Origin: CAYPEL01 sp964409635
GTDB lineage: Bacteria; Pseudomonadota; Gammaproteobacteria; DSM-19610
DNA length: 5,747 nucleotides
Assembly: GCA_964409635.1 (NCBI GenBank)
Contig: CAYPEL010000162.1
Span: 1-5,747, forward strand
Direction of reading: 5' to 3'
A model generated the notes under the pieces. The model saw nothing but the letters and a program-made list of their open reading frames with translations. It made no database searches and had not been told where the DNA came from. Below are positions 1 through 5,686 of the stretch, piece by piece (within the stretch, counting starts at the first letter, position 1; the number at the start of each line of letters is the position of its first letter). Both the position numbers and the translations under genes were made by a program.

Positions 1-1
1 C

Positions 2-82
2 GTGTCCAGCAAACGCGGCCGGGCAGTTTGTGACGAGATGAAACTCAAGCTGCGACATCTCGCACAATATCGCGCTAAGTGA
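2..82 (+). pseudogene. C-terminal end of a RAYT / IS200-like (Y1) transposase, cut by the window edge
   Basis: Read from base 2, the frame gives 26 codons beginning VSSKRGRAVCDEM, ending LRHLAQYRAK and closing with TGA at 80-82. The same peptide, with 3 base differences in 99, ends the internally deleted copy at the other side of the window (5606-5686). There it is preceded by GQSAVS, which resembles the helix-turn-helix-like tail of REP-associated tyrosine transposases. These HUH-type enzymes act on REP hairpins, but the catalytic domain would lie to the left of this window. Whether this is the end of an intact gene or another fragment cannot be told here. The stop codon lies inside the 30-bp terminal repeat at 72-101, so gene and element end overlap. 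Family assignment rests on the matching N-terminal copies at 4146 and 5373. Confidence 0.7.
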
Positions 83-101
83 TTAAGTGAGCAGTGTCCC
101 C
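72..101 (+). repeat. 30-bp right terminal repeat of RAYT-type element, copy A
   Basis: The 30 bases from GCGCTAAGTG to GCAGTGTCCCC are the reverse complement of the left-end repeats at 4087-4116 and 5314-5343, with a single mismatch (GCGCTAAG here against GCGTTAAG in the complement of those). The same sequence recurs as the right end of the third copy at 5676-5703. It overlaps the last codons and the stop of the transposase remnant. Long, nearly perfect inverted ends are seen directly; that they are recognised by the transposase is inference. Confidence 0.8.
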
Positions 102-160
102 TACTCCTAGTGAGCAGTGTCCCCTACTCTGTGTCCCCTACTCTGTCCCTACTCTGTTCT
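86..160 (+). repeat. Decaying tandem array of the element's outer end
   Basis: A 21-base unit (AGTGAGCAGTGTCCCCTACTC at 86-106 and again at 109-129) is repeated perfectly with a 2-base spacer. Progressively shorter pieces follow: TGTGTCCCCTACTC at 130-143, TGTCCCTACTC at 144-154 and TGTTCTTACTT from 155. The full unit is the last part of the terminal repeat plus TACTC. Read on the minus strand, this is an AG-rich tract with GGG runs lying just downstream of the stop codon of the large secreted protein. It is not a CRISPR: there are no unique spacers and the units shrink. Confidence 0.8.
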
Positions 161-175
161 TACTTTCTATTAATA

Positions 176-3100
176 TTAAAAGCTCACCAAGCCTAGTGAC
201 TTTCTCATAATGAGCAAAACATCCCCAAGCGAAAAAATACCATCTGGAGCGATCACCCCATTAACCAATGGCGCTACATCACCTCTCACGAATGTTGCTC
301 CAGTTGGTAGTGGTAAATTCCCGAGAATAATTCTATTCCCGATCAACACATCTGAAATATTTACTAGCCCGTCATTATTCAGATCACCAAAAACAGGGTG
401 GTCTGCCGGATCCAAGGGATTTGTCGCCGTAATTATCTCCAAATTATCGGCTACTCCATCAGAATCCGTATCAAGCTTTTCACTATCCAGGTCTGTACCT
501 GTCGGATTTGTGATCAGGTTGTAGGGATTATAATTCTGGCAATCTCTATCAAAACATTGTTCATACTGGTCAGAAAGGCTATCGCCGTCGGTGTCCGGCC
601 CACCCACTGGAGTAACATGATGAATGCTGGTGGCAGCATTTGCTTTAAACGCTTTAAGCTGGAAAGGTTCCAGCGTTAACAGTGCTCTTCTCGCTTGGGT
701 TGATTGGATAATGCCTGTTGAAAGAGATTCCAGACTTGCATCGCTCGAGAATGTTATATCGATTTCTTTACTGACATTTGACCGGTTTACAAAATAGAAA
801 TAATAGTTTCCACTTTGTGAAAGTTCCCGTGCAACGACTTCATCAGTAATTGAATTGATGGTGATAAACGAATCTTTTGGTATTTTTCTATATTCAGCCA
901 TGAATTCACGTATATTGTCCTGATCTATAAAATAGCTGTTGCCTCCATTTACCAAAAGTTTTGCATCCGTATAGGCTAGCGCCAGAGCATAACGCTCCAG
1001 GTTATAGCGACCTGATGGCGGTATATGAGCACTCGTATAAAGAGCTGAGTAGTTCAGCCCCAAATCAGACGAGGGTATGGTTTTAGCCCCATCCTCTAGA
1101 TAATGCGCTGTTAAACCGATTGCTCTTGACTCGCCTAGCTCGCCCAGCTTCAGAGGATCAGTTAACCAGGTCCGCCGTAAAGTAATCTGGCTTTTAAAAA
1201 CCGTTTCGTCATTCGTATGCAGTGATCGCCCATACCTATTGTTATAAATATATTCAAAACCATTCACCCCATGATTATCACGTAACCCAGCTTCTTCAAG
1301 AGGAAATAGTCTATCTTCTAGAAACACCTGAGAGTAGACGCCCAGATTAGGTGAAACCGCCTGCACGCTGGCAGTTAACTCGTTATTAAATGCGTTAACC
1401 ATGCTAATTCGCCAATCAATCCAGGTTTGTTTATTTTGTAGGCTGGTGAAAGCCGTATAACGGCTTTGTGGTGTACCTGGGTCGCTAACACCTGTATCTG
1501 CAGCAAAGACAGCGGCAGTATAATCGTCATAACCCCATTGCAAACTATACCAGTTGTTGAATCCGGGGTTAGTCCAGTCCATTGTTCTAAGCGACACACC
1601 AACCAACGCAGTTTCATTTTTGTACCTGTTGATAAACTCAACAATAGCGTCTTTAACCCATTGGCGGTTTTCCGGGTGGCTTGGCGTAAACTTTGGTGCA
1701 TTAGTAGGAAAAACCGAGCCTGGATAAACAATATTATTGTAGGTAATAGACCTGTAAAATTGGCCATCCTTATTAACTGCAAGATGTGCAAAGGGATCTG
1801 CTTGTCCCGCCATCGCTCTTGCCCATAACAATTCGTCCGCTCTTGGGTGAAAAGCTGCAACTACTTTAACGCCATATTTTTCAGCCATCATCAGAATCAT
1901 CCGCACGATGTCGTCCTGAAACAATCCGCCCTCACTATCAAGAAAGTGTGACCGAGAAGGCCACAAAGTAAGCGCGTAGACATTGGTCTGTAAGAAAATA
2001 GTATTAACACCCAAATGCTGCAATGTTTGCATCCAGCGTTCTGCTGACTCTTTCAGTCCATCTGTCGATGCAAAGTTTCCATTTTTGTCGCTGCCAAATG
2101 GACTTGACCAACGGTCGGGTTCTTCGAACCAGTAAGCAAAATCGCGGCCATTTTGACTCATCTGCATTGCCGGCACATCAGTGACCTCATAGACACGAAT
2201 TTTACTGCACGCAGAGCGCCAATTACTGTGCAAATTCTGGATCACCAGGCGAGGCTGATTCGTCGTTCTGGGCCAGTAAAGAAGTCGCACAGTTTGTTGC
2301 GTGTTTGTATTAGGAAATTCATGGCCAGCGTCGACACCAGTGGCGGGTATGAAATAAAGCGGATCTTCCTCTGCAATTTTTACCACCATAGACCGGTTAG
2401 TATCGTCGGGGTAATCCATTTCGATTTCATAGTGCTTGCCTTTCTGCAAACTTGGGAGAATATAAGAGAACCAGTTAGGACTCGTCTGCAACCATGTTCG
2501 ATTTTCTTCGGTAGCGTGGCGTTCATAAAACCCTGTGTCACCTGTTTCACGGTATGCGCCTGCAGGCGACTGACTCACAACGCGTTGTTGAGCGTCAAAT
2601 TGAGAATCGTTCTGGCCACCAATATAGTCCGGCAGAGTACTCGCGCAATCAATTCCACTGCCAATCTGATTGCGTATTAGTGCATTATCAACAGCAGCAG
2701 TATTATTCAACGGTGTTGTGTCAATTACATCAAACTCCACCTTGGTTAGATTATAGCCACCGGCTATCTCTGGCCGCGTCCCAGGCGCACTGCCACATAC
2801 ATCAATTGCATATTTCAGTTTGTACTGCCCTTCCTGAGAGACACTGATTGGAATGATTTGTGATGACGCACTAGATGTAGTGCCAACTTCATATTCGTCA
2901 ATAATTATCCCTGGATTATTTTTATCTTCCACCTGTATAAAAACGCAGCGCGTGCTATTTGATTCTGTCACTCCAGATACTATTTTTATATCAAATGAAT
3001 CTCCCGGTCTCATATAATGACGGTGTTCGACCGGTATATAAGGCCCATTTCCGGGATCTTCTGGGTCTGATTTAGCATAAGGATTGGTAATGACTGAGAC

Positions 3101-3709
3101 ACGTTTGTTTAAATCACTATCCGTAACAAGAGTAAACAGGATGGATGTCAGTGGTTGATGACCCCATTTTACCCACCGTCCACTTCGCAATGTATGTGCA
3201 CCCGCTGTCAGGTAAACAAACCCTTGCCGCTTTAAACCAATTGGGTCATTAGAACTTCCGGATTTAATATGGTAGCCGGTATTGTCCAGTCTGTATTCTT
3301 GTGGTGTACTAGCGTCGAATATCCAGTTGTATGTATACCCCAATCCATTACTCTGGTTGTGTACCCGCCAGTCATATTCATATTCAAATAAATACCAACC
3401 TGCTTGAGGAATGGTAAAAGAGTACTCAAACCATCCAATGGGTAATCCGTTGGATGATGTATCAATTCGCCAATCGCCATTTTCGATGTGCGCACCCCGC
3501 CCTGTTAGGTTTTTGGGGCTCCATGCCATATTCTGTATTTTAGCTGCGTGCTCGGGATTCAGTAGCTTATAGCTGGTAAATTGATTTACTGGGATCGTGA
3601 TATCTGCAGCCTGTGCGTTGCCCAGCAAAACCAATAAAATTACAGCGCAAGTAGATACAAAGCTTACTAGTGTTTTCACGAATGATGAAAGCAAATTGAA
3701 TGTTTTCAA
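176..3709 (-). CDS. Large secreted multidomain glycoside-hydrolase-like protein with TSP3 and dockerin-like C-terminus
   Basis: The 1177-residue product is exported and probably binds and acts on a polysaccharide; the substrate is unknown. Residues 1-34 are a signal peptide (hydrophobic CAVILLVLLG, then AQA before AD). Three beta-rich, probably carbohydrate-binding modules follow at about 36-200, 205-330 and 345-510. Residues 520-940 look like a TIM barrel: strand-like segments NTIFLQTN (569), VKVVAAFHPR (614), VGVSLRTMDW (703), GVYSQVFLED (790), GFEYIYNN (817) and GLTAHYLED (865). The pattern resembles the DUF187/GHL10 group (COG1649), but I cannot assign a CAZy family; D711, E819 and E857/E860 are only candidate acids. 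A beta-sandwich spans about 940-1024. Calcium motifs come last: DTDGDSLSDQYE (1039), DTDSDGVADNLE (1080), and two dockerin-like repeats (GDLNNDGLVNISDV at 1108; a degenerate second at 1143-1174). The six mature cysteines fall into three within-module pairs. The start is TTG with GAGGGG 8 bases upstream; an in-frame TGA lies at 3733-3731, and the next Met is residue 61, which would lose the signal peptide. Confidence 0.85.
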   Translation of the reverse strand: MKTFNLLSSFVKTLVSFVSTCAVILLVLLGNAQAADITIPVNQFTSYKLLNPEHAAKIQNMAWSPKNLTGRGAHIENGDWRIDTSSNGLPIGWFEYSFTIPQAGWYLFEYEYDWRVHNQSNGLGYTYNWIFDASTPQEYRLDNTGYHIKSGSSNDPIGLKRQGFVYLTAGAHTLRSGRWVKWGHQPLTSILFTLVTDSDLNKRVSVITNPYAKSDPEDPGNGPYIPVEHRHYMRPGDSFDIKIVSGVTESNSTRCVFIQVEDKNNPGIIIDEYEVGTTSSASSQIIPISVSQEGQYKLKYAIDVCGSAPGTRPEIAGGYNLTKVEFDVIDTTPLNNTAAVDNALIRNQIGSGIDCASTLPDYIGGQNDSQFDAQQRVVSQSPAGAYRETGDTGFYERHATEENRTWLQTSPNWFSYILPSLQKGKHYEIEMDYPDDTNRSMVVKIAEEDPLYFIPATGVDAGHEFPNTNTQQTVRLLYWPRTTNQPRLVIQNLHSNWRSACSKIRVYEVTDVPAMQMSQNGRDFAYWFEEPDRWSSPFGSDKNGNFASTDGLKESAERWMQTLQHLGVNTIFLQTNVYALTLWPSRSHFLDSEGGLFQDDIVRMILMMAEKYGVKVVAAFHPRADELLWARAMAGQADPFAHLAVNKDGQFYRSITYNNIVYPGSVFPTNAPKFTPSHPENRQWVKDAIVEFINRYKNETALVGVSLRTMDWTNPGFNNWYSLQWGYDDYTAAVFAADTGVSDPGTPQSRYTAFTSLQNKQTWIDWRISMVNAFNNELTASVQAVSPNLGVYSQVFLEDRLFPLEEAGLRDNHGVNGFEYIYNNRYGRSLHTNDETVFKSQITLRRTWLTDPLKLGELGESRAIGLTAHYLEDGAKTIPSSDLGLNYSALYTSAHIPPSGRYNLERYALALAYTDAKLLVNGGNSYFIDQDNIREFMAEYRKIPKDSFITINSITDEVVARELSQSGNYYFYFVNRSNVSKEIDITFSSDASLESLSTGIIQSTQARRALLTLEPFQLKAFKANAATSIHHVTPVGGPDTDGDSLSDQYEQCFDRDCQNYNPYNLITNPTGTDLDSEKLDTDSDGVADNLEIITATNPLDPADHPVFGDLNNDGLVNISDVLIGNRIILGNLPLPTGATFVRGDVAPLVNGVIAPDGIFSLGDVLLIMRKSLGLVSF

Positions 3710-3717
3710 GCCATTAA

Positions 3718-3723
3718 CCCCTC
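3718..3723 (-). promoter_or_regulatory. Ribosome binding site that fixes the TTG start of the large secreted protein
   Basis: On the minus strand GAGGGG is followed by 8 bases (TTAATGGC) and then the TTG at 3709-3707. A decoy ATG at 3714-3712 lies only 3 bases from the site, is in another frame and reads ATG GCT TGA, so its stop overlaps the TTG start. The spacing and the signal peptide both favour TTG as the real start. Confidence 0.65.
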
Positions 3724-3872
3724 GCAGATTTCAGCCATAAGTATGCCATTTAAAATAGTTTGGCCAGAGCGCACACTCACCAGCCGACTATAACAGTATA
3801 CTATAACCCTATAATCTAATCCTGAACTTAGTGTGGTGTGCTTCATTATGGCCTGACCTATCAGAAATAACC
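3724..3872 (-). promoter_or_regulatory. Upstream region of the large secreted gene with repeated CTATAA blocks
   Basis: These 149 bases lie between the ribosome binding site and the IS66 end and contain no convincing gene. An AT-rich stretch at 3788-3814 has CTATAA three times on the plus strand (3788, 3801, 3809) and an 8-base palindrome AGTATACT around 3795-3802. On the minus strand this offers -10-like hexamers (TATAGT, TATACT) but no good -35 at standard spacing. It is the likely place for the promoter and perhaps an operator; I cannot name a regulator. Confidence 0.3.
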
Positions 3873-4086
3873 GTAAGCGTCTGGGCAACTGCAGGATTGA
3901 CCCTAGCTTTTCAGGTCTTCCATTTTTAAATTCTGCGGCAGTAGTTCTGCCAGCGCCTGCTCGGATTTGGCAGCCGGAAGTTTCTCAAACAGGTAATTCA
4001 GATAAGCTCAGGGTTCCAGTTTATTCGCCTTGGCTGTTTCCACCAGAGCGTAAAGGGTAGCGCTGGCATGTGTAATCGGCATAATC
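3873..4086 (-). mobile_element. IS66-family insertion sequence, right-end remnant
   Basis: The remnant runs from an outer end that starts GTAAGCGTCTGGGCAACTGC on the plus strand at 3873 to an abrupt junction with the RAYT-type element at 4087. GTAAGCG is the conserved start of IS66-family terminal repeats. Just inside it, on the minus strand, lies the end of a TnpC transposase frame (stop at 3905-3903), the usual arrangement at this end of IS66 elements. The left end, the accessory genes and most of the transposase are missing, so the copy is dead. It sits directly upstream of the large secreted gene, with 163 bases between the IS end and that gene's start codon. Confidence 0.75.
3903..4082 (-). 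pseudogene. IS66 transposase (TnpC) C-terminal fragment with in-frame stop
   Basis: The minus strand reads HASATLYALVETAKANKLEP, a TGA at 4010-4008, then AYLNYLFEKLPAAKSEQ, LAELLPQN and a final TAG. This matches, from memory, the well-conserved tail of IS66 DDE transposases (ATLYSLIETAKANGLEPYAYL...ALLPW). The TGA stands where the family usually has Tyr or Trp; a TGG to TGA change would explain it. An ATG at 4082-4080 gives four extra codons (MPIT), partly formed by the junction with the neighbouring element and so probably meaningless. The N-terminal and catalytic parts are absent. Confidence 0.8.
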
Positions 4087-4116
4087 GGGGACACTGCTCA
4101 CTTAATCACTTAACGC
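4087..4116 (+). repeat. 30-bp left terminal repeat of RAYT-type element, copy B
   Basis: The repeat begins GGGGACACTGCTCACTTAAT and ends CACTTAACGC. It is identical over all 30 bases to the left repeat of the third copy (5314-5343) and is the inverse of the right-end repeat at 72-101 with one mismatch. It contains a short internal direct repeat (CACTTAAT, CACTTAAC). Its outer edge coincides with the point where IS66 homology stops. Confidence 0.8.
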
Positions 4117-4145
4117 TGTTATTCCCGATGGTGTAGACTTACAAC

Positions 4146-4322
4146 ATGCCAAGGATCGGCAGACTTCACATTCCTGGAGGGTGTTATCACGTCATGGGGC
4201 GCGGCTTGGAGCGGCGGCGTATTCTAGCGACGGACACCGACAAGCAGGACTTTTTCGGCTGTTTTTCTCGATGCGTCAGGTGGTTACGTACGATGATTTT
4301 GGTAACGTTGGGACAGTATTGA
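4146..4322 (+). pseudogene. RAYT / IS200-like transposase, N-terminal fragment, copy B
   Basis: From ATG at 4146 the frame reads MPRIGRLHIPGGCYHVMGRG, then LERRRILATDTDKQDF, the typical N-terminus of REP-associated IS200-like transposases. Homology to the third copy stops after about 4253 (DF). The frame then runs through unrelated sequence to TGA at 4320-4322. Everything from the HUH motif onward is lost, so no activity is expected. A longer-looking frame starting at 4181 is only a different phase of this same DNA. The right end of this copy is missing: the spermidine-synthase-like gene's 3' end begins about 90 bases later. Confidence 0.75.
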
Positions 4323-4342
4323 ACCAGTATATCAATTTAAGA

Positions 4343-5107
4343 TCAAAATACACCACTGCCCACAGGGTTGTCCTTTATGAGCCTTTCCAGAAAGGGATTA
4401 AAATCAAAGCCCCATATTTTCGTTAAAGCACCTATGCGTGAATTTAATTCGCTTATTGAGCGATAGCGTGGTTGCTGATTAAAGGCAAAAACAACAATAT
4501 TTTTATGATCAGGAATGCTCAAACATAGCGTACGGCGTTCGAATACTCTACGGATAACCATCAGCATACTGCTCAATGACTGTGCGTCAGCGACCAGCAA
4601 GTTCATGGCAAGCACGCCACTAGCAGACAGCTGCTGTTTTAAATGCAATAACATCTTCTCACTCGTTAACCATGCGGGCGTTAAATCAGCTACTGCGATA
4701 TCTACCACAATCAGATCTGAATGGGCGCCCTGCCATTGCTGAATATCAGCAACAATGATATTCCATTGTGTTTCTGGAAAATAAAAATAACGTTTAGCTA
4801 CTACTGCAATAGTTTCACTGATTTCCACTGCATCGCCTTTTATGACAGGTCTCCTATGATGCAAATAACGCGCAAGTGCACCACCGCCCATCCCGGCAAG
4901 CAATATCTTTTCGGGTATTTCTACAAAAAACAGGGAAGCCAAAAAAGCATAATGCAAAGGTGATTCAAGTTGGCCAGGATGATCAATATTTATGCGAGTT
5001 TGTTCAATTGCATCGATGCTTAACCAGCGCAGCTTGTTCTGTTGCCACACTTCAATGCATCCATGCTGCGTTTCCTTTTGAAAAAGTTGTCCTGCCCGGT
5101 TCAGCAA
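4343..5107 (-). CDS. Spermidine-synthase-like protein (SAM-dependent Rossmann fold)
   Basis: The 254-residue protein, apparently full length and cytosolic, resembles the spermine/spermidine synthase superfamily. The N-terminal beta region carries GQLFQKETQHGCIEVW (6-21). The nucleotide-binding loop is ILLAGMGGGALARYL (68-82), followed by the acidic strand end DAVEIS (92-97), D121 in VADIQQW, DLIVVD (131-136) and the late strand GVLAMNLLV (164-172). Family enzymes transfer aminopropyl from decarboxylated SAM. Here the loop is GMGGG rather than the classic GGGDG, and no D-P pair follows DLIVVD, so true spermidine synthase activity is doubtful. It belongs with the short spermidine-synthase-like proteins of unknown role. 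No speD or other polyamine gene is nearby. The start is TTG at 5107, four codons after an in-frame TGA; no strong ribosome binding site is visible, so the exact start is uncertain. The stop TGA is at 4345-4343. Confidence 0.8.
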   Translation of the reverse strand: MLNRAGQLFQKETQHGCIEVWQQNKLRWLSIDAIEQTRINIDHPGQLESPLHYAFLASLFFVEIPEKILLAGMGGGALARYLHHRRPVIKGDAVEISETIAVVAKRYFYFPETQWNIIVADIQQWQGAHSDLIVVDIAVADLTPAWLTSEKMLLHLKQQLSASGVLAMNLLVADAQSLSSMLMVIRRVFERRTLCLSIPDHKNIVVFAFNQQPRYRSISELNSRIGALTKIWGFDFNPFLERLIKDNPVGSGVF

Positions 5108-5139
5108 TTTTATGTCTCAGGAATAATGCGCTTGATTTG

Positions 5140-5145
5140 AGTATA
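5140..5145 (-). promoter_or_regulatory. Candidate -10 box for the spermidine-synthase-like gene
   Basis: The minus strand reads TATACT at 5145-5140, 32 bases before the TTG start, within TTAATATACTC. No good -35 lies at 16-18 bases upstream, so the assignment is weak. The rest of the upstream stretch to 5282 is AT-rich with no recognisable gene. Confidence 0.25.
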
Positions 5146-5282
5146 TTAAGAATCCCATACAAAGCCCAGACTAGAGCCTTTTAAATAGCAAACATTTATC
5201 TTTGACTGGCAATGTCCTACGCCTATGGAAAAGCTTAACGCTTGGCTAACCAGACTGTCACACGGTGATTTTTTGCCCAGGG

Positions 5283-5321
5283 GACGAATCGGGGACACGA
5301 CGAATCGCGAATCGGGGACAC
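5283..5321 (+). repeat. Partial tandem repeats of the element's left outer end
   Basis: GACGAATCGGGGACAC at 5283-5298 is followed by GACGAATC at 5299-5306, then GCGAATCGGGGACAC at 5307-5321, which runs into the left terminal repeat. The tip of the element (GGGGACAC with the flank CGAATC) is thus present twice, with extra copies of the flank. This mirrors the shrinking array of right-end tips at 86-160. Confidence 0.7.
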
Positions 5322-5343
5322 TGCTCACTTAATCACTTAACGC
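5314..5343 (+). repeat. 30-bp left terminal repeat, copy C
   Basis: The repeat is identical to the 30 bases at 4087-4116, begins GGGGACACTG and ends CTTAACGC. It pairs as an inverted repeat with 5676-5703. Confidence 0.8.
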
Positions 5344-5372
5344 CGTTATTCTCGATGGTATAGACTTGCACC

Positions 5373-5686
5373 ACGTCAAGGATCGGCAGACTTCACATTC
5401 CTGGAGGGTGTTATCACGTCATGGGGCGCGGCTTGGAGCGGCGGCGTATTCTAGCGACGGACACCGACAAGCAGGACTTTATCGACCGTCTCGGAACCGG
5501 ACTCTCCGAGACCGGCATCCAGTGTCTTGCCTGGGCGATGATGGACTGAAAACCGGATGAATGACTCTTACTCTCAAACTGAATATGGGGCAATCAGCCG
5601 TATCCGTGTCCAGCAAACGTGGCCGGGCAGTTTGTGACGAGATGAACCTCAAGCTGCGGCATCTCGCACAATATCGCGCTAAGTGA
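5373..5686 (+). pseudogene. RAYT / IS200-like transposase with start-codon mutation and central deletion, copy C
   Basis: The N-terminal part matches copy B from SRIGRLHIPGG onward, but the ATG has become ACG (5373-5375). It continues further than copy B as DFIDRLGTGLSETGIQCLAW and AMMD, then TGA at 5547-5549. In the family the conserved NHYHLL segment with the HUH histidines should come next, and it is absent. The C-terminal part resumes near 5579 in another frame (LNMGQSAVSVSSKRGRAVCD and onward) and ends RAK-stop at 5684-5686. About 58 N-terminal and 36 C-terminal residues are left of a protein that is usually over 200 residues. The HUH motif and the catalytic tyrosine region are both gone. 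Confidence 0.8.

Noticed and set aside
86..160. Possible CRISPR-like array
   Set aside because: Only two full units with a 2-base spacer and then shrinking pieces; no unique spacers and no cas genes.
86..160. Possible G-quadruplex on the minus strand
   Set aside because: Four GGG runs exist but loops are 8 to about 19 bases, longer than in stable quadruplexes; not enough to call a feature.
170..179. TTAATATTAA palindrome at the stop codon of the large gene as a terminator
   Set aside because: All-AT 10-base palindrome overlapping the stop codon with no loop, GC stem or U-tract; not a Rho-independent terminator.
1375..1860. 161-residue minus-strand reading frame overlapping the large secreted gene in another phase
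   Set aside because: It lies wholly inside the coding region of a gene with clear signal peptide and domains, has no family features and no ribosome binding site of note; it is a shadow.
2153..2680. 175-residue plus-strand reading frame antisense to the secreted gene
   Set aside because: Composition is typical of an antisense phase (many Arg, Cys, His), with no recognisable motif or start signal.
3706..3888. 60-residue minus-strand frame ending at the start of the large gene, possible leader peptide
   Set aside because: It begins inside the IS66 terminal repeat and shows no conserved or leader-like sequence; only its last three codons, next to the ribosome binding site, are of interest.
4276..4310. 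GTTAC ... GTAAC inverted pair after the spermidine-synthase-like gene
   Set aside because: A 5-base stem with a long loop and no following T-run on the minus strand; too weak to call a terminator.
4181..4426. 81-residue plus-strand frame beginning MLSRHGARLGAAAYSS
   Set aside because: This is the wrong phase of the transposase N-terminal remnant; the frame from 4146 gives the family sequence. The recurrence of the same wrong-phase peptide at 5366-5560 is due to DNA duplication.
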